From NCBI RefSeq assembly GCF_003194565.2, contig NZ_QICH01000003.1, positions 481,950 through 545,949 of the forward strand: a stretch of 64,000 nucleotides of DNA, written 5' to 3'. Position 1 is the first letter of the stretch; each line of letters opens with the position of its first letter. This document shows positions 1-8,910 of this stretch, piece by piece. The position numbers were made by a program, and so were the translations under genes. This DNA comes from Kangiella spongicola (GTDB lineage: Bacteria; Pseudomonadota; Gammaproteobacteria; Enterobacterales; Kangiellaceae). Under the pieces are notes generated by a model that worked only from the letters and a program-made list of their open reading frames with translations, did no database searches and was not told the origin of the DNA.

Positions 1-1
1 T

Positions 2-229
2 TTAATAATTATAATCGTCGTCTGAATTATTACCTGGTTGATTTGGTTGATAATTCTCCATTTGCTTCTCATGTTGGATTCGCAAATAGATTTCTTCACG
101 GTGAACAGCGACTTCTTTCGGTGCATTGATACCAATGCGAACCTGATTTCCTTTAACACCTAATACAGTAACAGTGATTTCATCACCAATCATCAGCGTT
201 TCGCCGACACGTCTCGTTAAAATTAACAT
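2..229 (-). CDS. csrA: Carbon storage regulator CsrA
   Basis: Post-transcriptional regulator that binds GGA-containing hairpins in mRNA leaders as a dimer. The protein begins [12 protein letters not shown], the canonical CsrA start, and keeps the core through the VHREEIY segment. The ATG at 229 is chosen over an in-frame upstream codon because it gives the family N terminus and has an AGGAGATT Shine-Dalgarno just upstream. At 75 residues it is longer than the usual 61-65 because of a polar, acidic tail (about residues 61-75, ending in DDDYNY) of unknown role. It follows alaS on the same strand, as in most gammaproteobacteria. Confidence 0.97.
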   Translation of the reverse strand: MLILTRRVGETLMIGDEITVTVLGVKGNQVRIGINAPKEVAVHREEIYLRIQHEKQMENYQPNQPGNNSDDDYNY

Positions 230-290
230 TCCAATCTCCTCAATCCTGGAGAGCATTCCTGACTATATCCAAGTCGCTCTCAACTATCTA

Positions 291-359
291 CTAACTACAA
301 ATTTAATCTACTAACTACAAATTTAATCTACAAACTACAAATACTAACTACAAATTTAA
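291..359. repeat. Short 20-bp tandem repeats upstream of csrA
   Basis: The unit ctaactacaaatttaatcta occurs at 291-310 and 311-330. It is followed by a partial copy (331-340) and a further ctaactacaaatttaa copy at 343-358. The array sits between alaS and csrA, inside the likely csrA leader or promoter region, so copy number could affect csrA expression (inference). Confidence 0.75.
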
Positions 360-449
360 CATGAACATCATGTATAAAAAGCCGGCACTTACATCGGAAG
401 TCGCGGATTTTAACAATAAATTGTATCCAAAACTATACTTTTGTGTTTC

Positions 450-484
450 CTGTCACAAAAATACTTTCTGTTACAAGAATACTC
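450..484. repeat. Direct repeat pair in the csrA upstream region
   Basis: CTGTCACAAAAATACT (450-465) and CTGTTACAAGAATACT (469-484) are two 16-bp copies spaced 19 bp apart, one DNA helix side apart by roughly two turns. They lie in the alaS-csrA intergenic region (230-514) and could be a binding site for a regulator of csrA. No known consensus is recognised. Confidence 0.4.
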
Positions 485-514
485 TGTTCAATTTCATAAG
501 TATATCGCACTTTC

Positions 515-3154
515 TTAAGAAAGTTTCTCTAGTACCCATGGTTTTACTGAGTTTAACGCACTTGGAAGTGCGTCCGCATCCTTACCACCCGCTTGGGCCA
601 TATCGGGACGTCCACCGCCCTTGCCGCCAACCTGCTCCGCGACCATTTTAATCAGGTCACCAGCTCTAACTTTAGAGGTTAGGTCTTTGCTCACGCCAGC
701 GATCAAGCTAACTTTATCGTCACTAGCGATGCCCAGAACCACAATACTAGAGCCGAGCTTATTCTTAAGCTGATCTTGCAAGTCGCGCAGAGCTTTCGGC
801 TCTACTCCTTCGAGTTTAGATACCAACAGTTTCACACCATTGATATCTTCTGCGTTTGAAGCTAAATCACTGCCTTGACTCGACGCCAGCTTGCTCTGTA
901 ATTGCTGAATCTGCTTTTCCAGTTGCTTTGACTTATCAAGCAGCTGCTCAACTTTCTCGACCGACTGCGAAGGCTCACTCTTTAAAAGCTTACCTAAGTT
1001 ATGCAGCTTTTCTTCTGATTGCTGCATCCAAGCTACAGCACGTTCACCCGTTATTGCTTCGATGCGTCGAATACCGGCCGCAATGCCTGTCTCAGAAACA
1101 ATTTTAAAAGGACCTATGTCACCAGTGCGTTTAACGTGAGTACCGCCACACAGCTCAACTGAAAACGGCGACATGGTAAGTACGCGAACTTCATCACCAT
1201 ACTTCTCGCCAAACAGCGCCATTGCACCCTGCTCTTTAGCTTCATCCATCGACATCACTGCCGCTTCGACTGGATGATTCTCAAAAATCTTTTCGTTTAC
1301 CATGCGCTCGACAGTGGCTAATTCTTCTCGTGAAACCGCTTCAGGGTTCGAGAAGTCAAAGCGAAGTCGCTCAGGATCATTCAAAGAGCCCTTCTGTTGG
1401 ACGTGCGAGCCTAAAACCTCACGAAGTGCTGCATGAAGCAAGTGCGTCGCAGAGTGGTTCCTCATGGTGCTTTGACGTAAACCGCCATCCACATTTGCAT
1501 TTAACTCAGAGTCACTGCTGATGCTACCTTTATCCATATAGCCGATATGCGCGATGGCATCACCAATATTCTGCGTGTCTTCGACCACAAAGTTGGCACC
1601 GCAGCCGTATAAATAACCTTTATCACCAACCTGACCACCAGACTCTGCATAGAATGGTGTCTTCTCAAGGATGACAATACCCTTGTCGCCTTCTTCCAGA
1701 GTGTCTACGGCCTGGTCGCCTTTAAGTAATTTAATCACTTTAACCTGTTGGCTTAAGTAGTCATAACCTGTGAACTTAGACACTTCTTCGAGTGTCAGCG
1801 AGTCGTTGTAATCCACGCCAAAGTTGCTCGATGCGCGCGCACGCTGACGCTGCTCTTCCATCGCTTTCTCGAAGCCTTCCCAGTCAATCTCTAAGTCTTT
1901 TTCACGAGCAATATCCGCGGTTAAATCCTGCGGGAAGCCGTAGGTATCGTAAAGTTTAAAGACTGTTTCACCCGAAATAGTCTTATCTTTAACATTCGCC
2001 ATATCAGCTTCTAAGATCTGCATACCTTTATCTAAAGTTTTAGCAAAAGCTGCCTCTTCTTTAGCTAACACGCCTTCAATAATAGACTGCTGTGCTTTGA
2101 GCGCAGGATAAGCATCGCCCATGGTGTCCACCAAGGCTTGAACCAGCTTTGAGAAGAACTCTCCCTTGGCACCAAGTTGGTGGCCGTGACGAATAGCACG
2201 ACGGGTAATACGGCGTAGCACGTAACCGCGACCTTCATTGCTTGGCACTATGCCGTCAAGGATTAAGAAACTGCACGAGCGGATATGGTCAGCGATAACA
2301 CGCAACGACTTATTGTCTAAATCTTTAACCTTTAGTAAGTCAGCGGCTTGTTTAATTAGGTATTGGAACGTGTCGATTTCGTAGTTACTGTGAACGCCTT
2401 GTAATATTGCAGAAATACGCTCTAAGCCCATGCCCGTATCAACAGATGGCTTCGGTAATGGCTCCATAGTGCCGTCTTTGTGACGGTTATATTGCATGAA
2501 AACTAAGTTCCAGATTTCGATAAAACGATCGCCATCTTCTTCTGGCGTTCCCGGAGGGCCACCCCAGATATGCTCACCGTGATCGTAGAATACTTCAGAA
2601 CAAGGCCCACATGGCCCCGTGTCGCCCATCGCCCAGAAGTTATCTGAGGCATAACGTTCGCCTTTATTGTCGCCAATACGACTAATGCGATCTTCTGGGA
2701 AACCAATGTCTTTAGCCCAGATGTCATAAGCTTCATCGTCTTCTGCGTAAACCGTAACCCAAAGCTTTTCCTTCGGTAGCTCGAATACTTCGGTTAGAAG
2801 CTCCCAACAATAGCCAATGGCTTCTTTTTTGAAGTAATCGCCGAAGCTGAAATTACCCAACATTTCGAAGAAAGTATGATGACGCGCGGTATAACCGACA
2901 TTTTCTAAATCGTTATGTTTACCACCGGCACGGACGCAGGTTTGTGAGCTTGTGGCGCGTGTATAAGAACGCTTATCGATGCCTAAAAAGCAGTCTTTAA
3001 ATGGCACCATTCCTGCGTTAGTGAATAATAAAGTCGGATCGTTGGCCGGAATTAATGGCGCACTATCCACTATTTTGTGGCCCTTCTGTTCGAAGAACTC
3101 TAAAAAGGTTTTGCGTATGTCGTTTGTCGTCATTGGGTTAGATGTCGTGCTCAC
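515..3154 (-). CDS. alaS: Alanine--tRNA ligase
   Basis: Charges tRNA-Ala. It is a class II synthetase of 879 residues, close to the usual 875. The N-terminal catalytic domain begins [15 protein letters not shown]. The editing domain shows the zinc-type HSATHLLH motif near residue 568 and CGGTH near residue 668. The C-terminal C-Ala/DHHA1 region ends [15 protein letters not shown]. The start at 3154 is a GTG preceded by AAAGGT. An ATG seven codons later (3133) matches the E. coli N terminus but has no visible Shine-Dalgarno, so the exact start is uncertain. It lies between recX and csrA in the common gammaproteobacterial order. Confidence 0.97.
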   Translation of the reverse strand: MSTTSNPMTTNDIRKTFLEFFEQKGHKIVDSAPLIPANDPTLLFTNAGMVPFKDCFLGIDKRSYTRATSSQTCVRAGGKHNDLENVGYTARHHTFFEMLGNFSFGDYFKKEAIGYCWELLTEVFELPKEKLWVTVYAEDDEAYDIWAKDIGFPEDRISRIGDNKGERYASDNFWAMGDTGPCGPCSEVFYDHGEHIWGGPPGTPEEDGDRFIEIWNLVFMQYNRHKDGTMEPLPKPSVDTGMGLERISAILQGVHSNYEIDTFQYLIKQAADLLKVKDLDNKSLRVIADHIRSCSFLILDGIVPSNEGRGYVLRRITRRAIRHGHQLGAKGEFFSKLVQALVDTMGDAYPALKAQQSIIEGVLAKEEAAFAKTLDKGMQILEADMANVKDKTISGETVFKLYDTYGFPQDLTADIAREKDLEIDWEGFEKAMEEQRQRARASSNFGVDYNDSLTLEEVSKFTGYDYLSQQVKVIKLLKGDQAVDTLEEGDKGIVILEKTPFYAESGGQVGDKGYLYGCGANFVVEDTQNIGDAIAHIGYMDKGSISSDSELNANVDGGLRQSTMRNHSATHLLHAALREVLGSHVQQKGSLNDPERLRFDFSNPEAVSREELATVERMVNEKIFENHPVEAAVMSMDEAKEQGAMALFGEKYGDEVRVLTMSPFSVELCGGTHVKRTGDIGPFKIVSETGIAAGIRRIEAITGERAVAWMQQSEEKLHNLGKLLKSEPSQSVEKVEQLLDKSKQLEKQIQQLQSKLASSQGSDLASNAEDINGVKLLVSKLEGVEPKALRDLQDQLKNKLGSSIVVLGIASDDKVSLIAGVSKDLTSKVRAGDLIKMVAEQVGGKGGGRPDMAQAGGKDADALPSALNSVKPWVLEKLS

Positions 3155-3213
3155 TTTTAATTAACCTTTTACTTTACTATTCATGTTTAATTCATTGTTA
3201 AACAATGATTTTT

Positions 3214-3717
3214 TTAAGACAAACCAAAGTCATCGTCAAAATTATAATCATCGTTTTGCGATAAAGGACCAGTTTCAATTGCATGATTGATCATGTCGAA
3301 ATCAAACCCTCGATACTGTAAGAATCGGGTTTGTTTTGCTCTGAGCTTCATGTCTGAACCCGGTGCTTGATTGTATTTTTTACGCCACGCGCTGACGGCG
3401 ACTTGAAACCAATCAATGCCCATTGTTTCGAAATGGTGACTAATGGCCGAATCTTCAATCCCTTTTTTGCGTAATTCTTGGCGAACGCGTAAAGGGCCAT
3501 AACCATTAGTTGAACGTTGTCTAATAAAGCTTTCAGCAAATCGTTGGTCGCTTTGCAGACCTCGTTCGGCTAAGCGATCTAAGTACTCTTCGACCTCTTC
3601 GCCTTCAAACTCTCGAAGTTTTAATTTATCAATAAGTTCACGCCGGGAATGTTCCCGGCGTGCTAATAAATCCATCGCAATTATTTTATAGTCGCGTGGC
3701 GGCTTTTTAAAGCCCAT
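3214..3717 (-). CDS. recX: Regulatory protein RecX
   Basis: Inhibitor and modulator of RecA filaments. The 167-residue protein carries the RecX signatures: ARREHSRREL near the N terminus, YLDRLAERGLQSDQRFAESFI, and GYGPLRVRQELRKKGI. It starts 35 bp after recA ends and is probably co-transcribed with it. The C-terminal tail is acidic (NFDDDFGLS). Confidence 0.95.
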   Translation of the reverse strand: MGFKKPPRDYKIIAMDLLARREHSRRELIDKLKLREFEGEEVEEYLDRLAERGLQSDQRFAESFIRQRSTNGYGPLRVRQELRKKGIEDSAISHHFETMGIDWFQVAVSAWRKKYNQAPGSDMKLRAKQTRFLQYRGFDFDMINHAIETGPLSQNDDYNFDDDFGLS

Positions 3718-3751
3718 AGATTAATCCGTTATTGATAAACCGACTAAAGAA

Positions 3752-4786
3752 TTAAGCCTCTTCAGGAGCTTCTTCTTCGTCATCTGCCGGTTTAGCCGTT
3801 ACTAGTAACTTGCTACGTAAAGTACTTTCGATCTCTTCTTTGATTTCAAGGTTTTCTTTTAAGAACTTAATGACGTTCTGTTTACCCTGACCAATCTTGT
3901 TGCCGTTGTACGAGTACCAAGCACCCGACTTTTCAACTAAACCTTCTTTTACGCCCCAATCTAGAATCTCGCCTTCTAAAGAAGAACCTTCACCATAAAG
4001 GATTTGGAATTCTGCTTGTTTGAACGGTGGCGCTACTTTGTTTTTAACAACCTTAACGCGAGTTTCGTTACCAACAATCTCGTCGCCCTGCTTGATTTGG
4101 CCAATTCTACGAATATCTAGACGTACTGATGCGTAGAACTTAAGTGCGTTACCACCAGTAGTCGTTTCTGGCGAACCAAACATAACACCGATTTTCATAC
4201 GGATTTGGTTAATGAAGATACACAAGGTGTTCGAGCGCTTGATGTTAGCGGTTAGCTTACGCAACGCTTGTGACATCAAACGAGCTTGAAGACCCATGTG
4301 TGAATCACCCATCTCGCCTTCAATCTCAGCTTTAGGCGTTAGAGCCGCAACTGAGTCAACTACCAAGATATCGACCGCGCCAGAGCGCACTAACATATCG
4401 GTAATTTCTAATGCTTGCTCACCCGTGTCTGGCTGAGAAACGATGAGGTCGTCTAAGTTGACGCCTAGCTTTTCAGCGTAAATTGGATCTAATGCGTGCT
4501 CCGCATCAACAAAGGCAGCGGTACCGCCGGCAGCTTGGCAGCTTGCGATAGCCTGTAAAGCCAACGTTGTTTTACCAGATGACTCAGGACCATAGATTTC
4601 AGCGATACGCCCTTTTGGCAAACCACCAATACCAAGCGCAATGTCTAAACCTAATGAACCGGTTGAAATAGCTTCAATACCTCTGGCGGCAGAACCGTCG
4701 CCAAGACGCATAATTGAACCTTTACCGAATTGACGCTCGATTTGACCTAAAGCAGCGCCGAGCGCCTTCTTTTTGTTGTCATCCAT
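3752..4786 (-). CDS. recA: Recombinase RecA
   Basis: DNA strand-exchange ATPase and SOS co-protease. Walker [10 protein letters not shown] lies near residues 65-73, Walker [11 protein letters not shown] near 140, and the protein has the usual acidic C terminus ([10 protein letters not shown]). The ATG at 4786 gives [10 protein letters not shown] and has AGG eight bases upstream; an in-frame TTG one codon earlier is not needed. Length is 344 residues, typical for the family. I see no CTGT-N8-ACAG LexA box in the roughly 180 bp upstream. Confidence 0.98.
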   Translation of the reverse strand: MDDNKKKALGAALGQIERQFGKGSIMRLGDGSAARGIEAISTGSLGLDIALGIGGLPKGRIAEIYGPESSGKTTLALQAIASCQAAGGTAAFVDAEHALDPIYAEKLGVNLDDLIVSQPDTGEQALEITDMLVRSGAVDILVVDSVAALTPKAEIEGEMGDSHMGLQARLMSQALRKLTANIKRSNTLCIFINQIRMKIGVMFGSPETTTGGNALKFYASVRLDIRRIGQIKQGDEIVGNETRVKVVKNKVAPPFKQAEFQILYGEGSSLEGEILDWGVKEGLVEKSGAWYSYNGNKIGQGKQNVIKFLKENLEIKEEIESTLRSKLLVTAKPADDEEEAPEEA

Positions 4787-4970
4787 CAAAAATACCTACT
4801 GACTGAAATGTTTATAAGAATGTAAAAATTAGTCTGATTATTCCACAAAAGGCCCTGAAAAGTAACCAGTGATTTCCCGATCTCCTTTAAGATAATAGCC
4901 CTTATAGCGGTAAGCTATTGATGATCCGAAATGCCTGGCTAATATTTGTACAAACGTGTAGCTATCAAGG

Positions 4971-5330
4971 CTAACGCTTTTCTTCCATGAGACCAACCAG
5001 GTTGCCATCAGGATCTTTGACAAAACCGATCCAAAGCTCATGATCTGGCATTTGGGCTGCAAGTTGAGGCTGTCGTTCGGTTTTTGCACCTTTAGCAACT
5101 AATTGCTTATATCGCTCTTCGATATCGCTCACTTTAAAGTACAAAATTGAATTCTTACCTACTTCACCTACACCTTGAGGTGTGCTCAACATAATCCTTA
5201 TATCTTCAGACTGAAGAAAAGCTAGTTCTTCACTTGGTGCAAATAAAAACTCTAATCCAAGAATATCTCGGTAAAAAACCAATGACGACTCTACGTTTGC
5301 CACTGTTATCGCGATCTGTCCTATTTTCAA
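4971..5330 (-). CDS. VOC-family (glyoxalase/bleomycin-resistance fold) protein
   Basis: A 119-residue single-domain protein of the vicinal oxygen chelate superfamily. It opens QIAITVANVESSLVFYRDILGLEF and ends GFVKDPDGNLVGLMEEK, both typical of glyoxalase-like subunits. The substrate cannot be told from sequence. The start is TTG (5328-5330), with GAG upstream. It stands alone between recA and a marC-like gene. Confidence 0.85.
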   Translation of the reverse strand: MKIGQIAITVANVESSLVFYRDILGLEFLFAPSEELAFLQSEDIRIMLSTPQGVGEVGKNSILYFKVSDIEERYKQLVAKGAKTERQPQLAAQMPDHELWIGFVKDPDGNLVGLMEEKR

Positions 5331-5413
5331 TGAGCACTCACTTGTTAAATGTTTTAGATACTTGTCAAAACCACTATTAATAACTGAGCTTACATGCTCA
5401 TATGATGACGAAG

Positions 5414-6013
5414 CTATAAACTCTGTATGAAGTCACGAATTCCATTAAGCAACATCTGGGTTGACAGAATAATCAATATCATACCCATCAAGCGTTCAAG
5501 AGCTCGCGAGCCTCTCTGCCCAATAACACTCAGGATTCTCGGTGATAGCACTAATAAAATAGTGGTTACAACCCATGAAAGGAATAATGCAATGCTCCAC
5601 TCGGTAATTTGGTCTGGCTGATTTGAACTCAGGAGCAAAAGCACCGCAATTGTCGAAGGGCCAGCAATCATCGGCATGGCGAGAGGCACGATAAACGGCT
5701 CTTCTTCTTCCACATCGTCCACAGAACCTCGACGGCCAGGGAAAATCATGCGCAGTGAAATAATGAATAAGAGAACACCACCGGCTATATTTAGCGATGA
5801 TTGAGTCAGACCCAAAAATGATAAGATCGAATTACCTGCGAACAGAAAGCCTAACAAGATAACTAGTGCAATGACTAATTCTCTGGCGACGATCTTAGAA
5901 CGGCGCTTTGGCTCAATATTTGACAAGATCGCGTTGAAAATCGGTACATTTCCCAACGGATCCATAATTAAAAACAGCGTAACCGCAGCGGTCGCTATAT
6001 CACCCCAATTCAT
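5414..6013 (-). CDS. MarC-family inner-membrane protein
   Basis: A 199-residue integral membrane protein with about six hydrophobic segments. The N terminus LFLIMDPLGNVPIF is the hallmark of the MarC/YhgN (UPF0056) family, and the length fits. The family is named NAAT transporter by homology, but its function is unsettled. The ATG start is at 6013. No obvious operon partner. Confidence 0.88.
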   Translation of the reverse strand: MNWGDIATAAVTLFLIMDPLGNVPIFNAILSNIEPKRRSKIVARELVIALVILLGFLFAGNSILSFLGLTQSSLNIAGGVLLFIISLRMIFPGRRGSVDDVEEEEPFIVPLAMPMIAGPSTIAVLLLLSSNQPDQITEWSIALFLSWVVTTILLVLSPRILSVIGQRGSRALERLMGMILIILSTQMLLNGIRDFIQSL

Positions 6014-6132
6014 AATTCCCCACCAAAAACAAAATCAATGTGCTACATAGTAATTTTAAAGGAACTATCCTGCAACACATTGACTCAGTAAACACCCATA
6101 AAAACATGGCGTTAACGACGGTTTATGGAACT

Positions 6133-6885
6133 TTAAGCGAGGTATTTAATGCCCATATAAATCGACATGGCGATCATCATCAAGTTTTCAGTCAAGGAGA
6201 TAAAACCCAGCGGCACATTATTACCACCACCAACACAAGCACACTTCAACTCGCGCTTGTCGATATAAACAGCCTTAAACACTGACACCGCACCGATAGT
6301 ACCAATAAACAAGGCTACTGGTGCAGATAACCAAGTTAAGGTGCCTGCCACCATCAAGACACCAGCGCCCCCTTCAGCAAAGGGATAAATATAACCATAA
6401 GGCACCCAGCGCTTGGCCAGTAAGTCATAGTTCAAGAACATAGTGGAGAACTTTTCGACGTCTTGTAGCTTCAACATCGCCAGTAAAACCATAGCAAAGC
6501 TCACAAACCATTCAGCTGTTTTAATCGTAAATGCATCGCCTAAACTCGCAAAACTCATCGCTAACGCCGTCAAAGCAGCCATAATGAATAAAACAATAAC
6601 TGGCCGATAAGTTTTCTTATTCGGATCTTTCACCTTCTTTCCCAAATGGCGGCGAAGATCTTCATAACCACCAACGCGCTCACCACCAATAAAGGTCTGC
6701 GGCGTAGTTTCTACGTCATGCTTAGCTTTAAAAGCATCGGTTTGTTCACGATCCGCTAGAATATGGTCCTCAACCTCAAAACCCTCACGCTTCAACAGAT
6801 CTTTTGATTTTAATCCGAAAGGACAAGTGTGTTTATCCGTCGACATACGGTACAGTTTTGCAGTTTTCTTATCGTTGGCACTCAT
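6133..6885 (-). CDS. Glutaredoxin-MauE/DoxX fusion membrane protein
   Basis: A 250-residue protein joining a glutaredoxin-like domain (about residues 8-85) to a four-helix MauE/DoxX-type membrane domain (about 95-250). The glutaredoxin part has a monothiol CPFG in place of CPYC but keeps the TTPQTFIGGERVGGYEDL region. The membrane part ends with a CAC pair followed by GGGNNVPLG and SLTENLMM, a pattern of redox-associated MauE-like proteins. It probably moves reducing equivalents to or across the inner membrane (inference). It is divergent from the merR-type gene at 7043 and starts downstream of a mer-like promoter with a 20-bp spacer. Confidence 0.85.
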   Translation of the reverse strand: MSANDKKTAKLYRMSTDKHTCPFGLKSKDLLKREGFEVEDHILADREQTDAFKAKHDVETTPQTFIGGERVGGYEDLRRHLGKKVKDPNKKTYRPVIVLFIMAALTALAMSFASLGDAFTIKTAEWFVSFAMVLLAMLKLQDVEKFSTMFLNYDLLAKRWVPYGYIYPFAEGGAGVLMVAGTLTWLSAPVALFIGTIGAVSVFKAVYIDKRELKCACVGGGNNVPLGFISLTENLMMIAMSIYMGIKYLA

Positions 6886-6947
6886 GAACTAAGTACTCCT
6901 TCATTCAATATGAATTGTGCGTATAGCTTGATTTAAACAATAAGCGC

Positions 6948-6979
6948 ATTATAAACTCTGTACCATGGTACGGAGTCAA
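6948..6979 (-). promoter_or_regulatory. MerR-type promoter/operator for the glutaredoxin-MauE gene
   Basis: Read on the minus strand: a -35 TTGACT (6974-6979) and a -10 TATAAT (6948-6953) are separated by 20 bp. The spacer is filled by a dyad, ACTCTGTACCATGGTACGGAGT on the plus strand (6955-6976), with one mismatched pair. The overlong spacer with a dyad between the boxes is diagnostic of MerR-activated promoters, and the half-site CTCCGTAC matches the classic mer operator. Confidence 0.85.
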
Positions 6980-7042
6980 GCGCTCTGTTTCAAATACAGC
7001 TTAATAAAAAGCTTAAACTTAAGTAAAACTTAGAGCTTAATC

Positions 7043-7426
7043 ATGTTAACAATCGGAAAATTAGCCAGAGAAGTGAATATTGGCGTCGAAACCGTCCGCT
7101 ATTATCAGCGCAAAGGCTTAATCAAGGTTCCAAACAACACTGAAGGCTTTAGAAAATACAGCGAAGATGACTTACGACGACTAAAATTCATCAAAGAAGC
7201 CCAAAAAGCAGGTTTCACGCTTAACGAAATCAAAGAGCTTTTAGCACTCGACACCAGCCACGATCACGAACGTGCCCAACAACTCGCCAGCGCCAGAATT
7301 AAAGAACTCGATGAAAAAATCGAAGAAATGCAACAAGCCCGCGACCGTCTCAAGACCTTGTTTCATCAATGTGAGTCGGGAGGAGCCCATAAACCCTGCG
7401 TGATTTTAAAGGCTTTTGAGGTTTAG
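7043..7426 (+). CDS. MerR-family metal/redox-responsive regulator
   Basis: A 127-residue regulator with an N-terminal MerR winged helix (MLTIGKLAREVNIGVETVRYYQRKGLI), a wing and linker, then the dimerisation helix. Two C-terminal cysteines (CESGGAHKPC, residues 110 and 119) have the same nine-residue spacing as C117 and C126 of mercury MerR. The position of MerR C82 is His here (SHDHERAQ), so mercury sensing is doubtful and the inducer is unknown. It probably controls the divergent glutaredoxin-MauE gene through the dyad at 6955-6976. The ATG at 7043 follows TAGAGC. Confidence 0.88.
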   Translation: MLTIGKLAREVNIGVETVRYYQRKGLIKVPNNTEGFRKYSEDDLRRLKFIKEAQKAGFTLNEIKELLALDTSHDHERAQQLASARIKELDEKIEEMQQARDRLKTLFHQCESGGAHKPCVILKAFEV

Positions 7427-7451
7427 AAGTTTTGTGAATGAGCAGAAAAAG

Positions 7452-7534
7452 CCGTCATTACGAGGAGCAAAGCGACGAAGTAATCTCTCAAAGAGATTGC
7501 CGCGTCGCAGCGATACAGCTCCTCGCAATGACGG
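7452..7534. repeat. Palindromic interspersed repeat (complete copy)
   Basis: The ends CCGTCATT (7452-7459) and AATGACGG (7527-7534) are inverted. Inside, CGAGGAGC pairs with GCTCCTCG and GTAATCTCT pairs approximately with AGAGATTGC, so the whole 83 bp can fold into one long hairpin. Related sequence recurs at 8046-8087 and in the array at 17105-17785. Confidence 0.8.
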
Positions 7535-7540
7535 GCTAAA

Positions 7541-7987
7541 TTATTCCACTGGCAAGTCTAGTTTTACTCCGAACCGACCTTGATCTTGTTTCGAGCGAGC
7601 CCACCCCCCAGCTATTAAGGCATTACAGCTACATATGTAATTGGTAGCCCCCTTTTCTGATAGTTGCTTTCGATAAGACCTAGCATCCTTTCTAGAGAGA
7701 TAACCAACCGTAACGCCATCAATATCAACCCGAACTGCTTTATTGTCAAAAGGGTTGTCATCTTCTAATACTAAAACAGCGTCCCTATACTCTTCAGCAC
7801 TTTCTTCTTTACGTCCACCACAAATCGCTTCAAGTTCTGACTGGTAATTTGACTCTCCTACAATATCAAACTCGTAAGCTCCAGGCCCTTTCAAATGAGC
7901 ATTAGGCCGCCTGGAGATACTTGAGTTCTTAGCTCGAACAACAGCTATTAAAAGAATAATCATTCCTATAATTATTAATGTAGTCAT
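7541..7987 (-). CDS. Membrane-anchored HIRAN-domain protein
   Basis: A 148-residue protein with one N-terminal transmembrane helix (MTTLIIIGMIILLIAVV) followed by a HIRAN-like domain (about residues 40-115: YEFDIVGESNYQ, LEDDNPFDNKAVRVDIDG, VGYLSRKDA). HIRAN domains bind DNA 3' ends in eukaryotic HLTF and occur alone in many bacteria with unknown roles. Here it would be tethered to the inner membrane facing the cytoplasm (inference). The ATG at 7987 is preferred over the longer frame because GGGAGGAAA lies just upstream. It sits between two copies of a palindromic repeat. Confidence 0.75.
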   Translation of the reverse strand: MTTLIIIGMIILLIAVVRAKNSSISRRPNAHLKGPGAYEFDIVGESNYQSELEAICGGRKEESAEEYRDAVLVLEDDNPFDNKAVRVDIDGVTVGYLSRKDARSYRKQLSEKGATNYICSCNALIAGGWARSKQDQGRFGVKLDLPVE

Positions 7988-8045
7988 ATATTTTCCTCCC
8001 TTATCGTGACGCACAGTAACTAGATAAATTTGCCTTAACCTTTAT

Positions 8046-8087
8046 GAGATTGCCGCGTCGCAGTAATACTGCTCCTCGCAATGACGG
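8046..8087. repeat. Palindromic interspersed repeat (right half only)
   Basis: GAGATTGCCGCGTCGCAG followed by CTCCTCGCAATGACGG matches the right half of the element at 7452-7534 in the same orientation. The left half is absent. Together the two copies flank the HIRAN gene as direct repeats. Confidence 0.75.
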
Positions 8088-8100
8088 ATTATTTATCTAT

Positions 8101-8616
8101 TTATCGTTTGAGGTAGGTCAAGGCCAAACCTACTGATTGCTTTACTGTTTCGTGGCGAATTTCGGCTCTAGATCCCTTAAGCTGTAGTAATTTACTGTTT
8201 ACGCCTTTGTCATCGGCATAACCCATCCAGACGGTGCCGACGGGATTACCTGGTGTTCCGCCGTCGGGGCCGGCGATACCGCTGACGGATATGGCGATTC
8301 GATTTATACCACCTGCTTTGTTATGTGCACCGCTCGCCATGGCTTCGACGACTTCTTTTGAAACCGCGCCGTGTTGCTCGATAAGCTTCATTGGCACATC
8401 GACCATATCGTGCTTCGCTTGGTTGCTGTAAGTGATGTAAGCGCGATCGAACCACTGCGAGCTACCAGGAATATCTGTGCAGGCTGCGGCGATGAGTCCA
8501 CCAGTGCAAGATTCAGCAGTTACGAGCATTAAATCCTTTTTTATTAATAGGTTAGAGAGTTCTTTTAATAAGCTTTCTAGTTCTGATGTGTGTATTTCTT
8601 TTTGTAATTCAGGCAA
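8101..8616 (-). CDS. pncC: Nicotinamide-nucleotide amidohydrolase (CinA C-terminal type)
   Basis: Deamidates NMN to nicotinate mononucleotide in pyridine nucleotide salvage. The 171-residue protein is a stand-alone CinA C-terminal domain with the family motifs TAESCTGGLIAA, GSSQWFDRAYITYSN, and ISVSGIAGPDGGTPGNPVGTVW. The start is TTG (8614-8616), with GAGG further upstream; the first internal ATG would remove part of the fold. pncC often neighbours recA or mutS, and here it lies between them, divergent from mutS. Confidence 0.92.
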   Translation of the reverse strand: MPELQKEIHTSELESLLKELSNLLIKKDLMLVTAESCTGGLIAAACTDIPGSSQWFDRAYITYSNQAKHDMVDVPMKLIEQHGAVSKEVVEAMASGAHNKAGGINRIAISVSGIAGPDGGTPGNPVGTVWMGYADDKGVNSKLLQLKGSRAEIRHETVKQSVGLALTYLKR

Positions 8617-8713
8617 TCTTCGTCTACCTCTTTTGACTCAAATCCGTTAAGCTATGGGCTAATATACTACTTTATTGTTCAGCCTAAACCAACGCATCCT
8701 TTAATATAAATAT

Positions 8714-8827
8714 ACGTCATTCCTCGGCTTGATCAAAGAGAATCCCTTTAGGGGGACCGAGGAATCCAGAGCCTCTAAGAATAAAAAATAGAGTCGCTGG
8801 ATCCCGTGGTCAAGCCACGGGATGACA
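8714..8827. repeat. Interspersed repeat able to form a branched structure
   Basis: Outer inverted ends GTCAT/ATGAC (8716-8720 and 8822-8826) and ATCCAG/CTGGAT enclose two hairpins, TCCTCGG/CCGAGGA and CCCGTGG/CCACGGG. This resembles widespread non-coding intergenic repeats of proteobacteria. It occupies much of the pncC-mutS intergenic region (8617-8910) just upstream of mutS. Confidence 0.65.
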
Positions 8828-8910
8828 AATATAGGGTTATGCAAAAAGCGGCTGTGACACATAGAGTCCAACAACTTCTTTTGATAAGAATTTAGATGTA
8901 ACTTACAAGC

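Noticed and set aside
510..523. CTTTCTTAAGAAAG palindrome as the alaS terminator
   Set aside because: It contains the alaS stop codon, is AT-rich and has no T-run suited to termination.
4838..5098. 86-codon frame on the minus strand next to recA
   Set aside because: It overlaps the VOC gene in another frame, lacks a ribosome site and has no recognisable domain.
6040..6285. 81-codon plus-strand frame inside and beside the glutaredoxin-MauE gene
   Set aside because: It is mostly antisense to the well-supported minus-strand gene and lacks a ribosome site.
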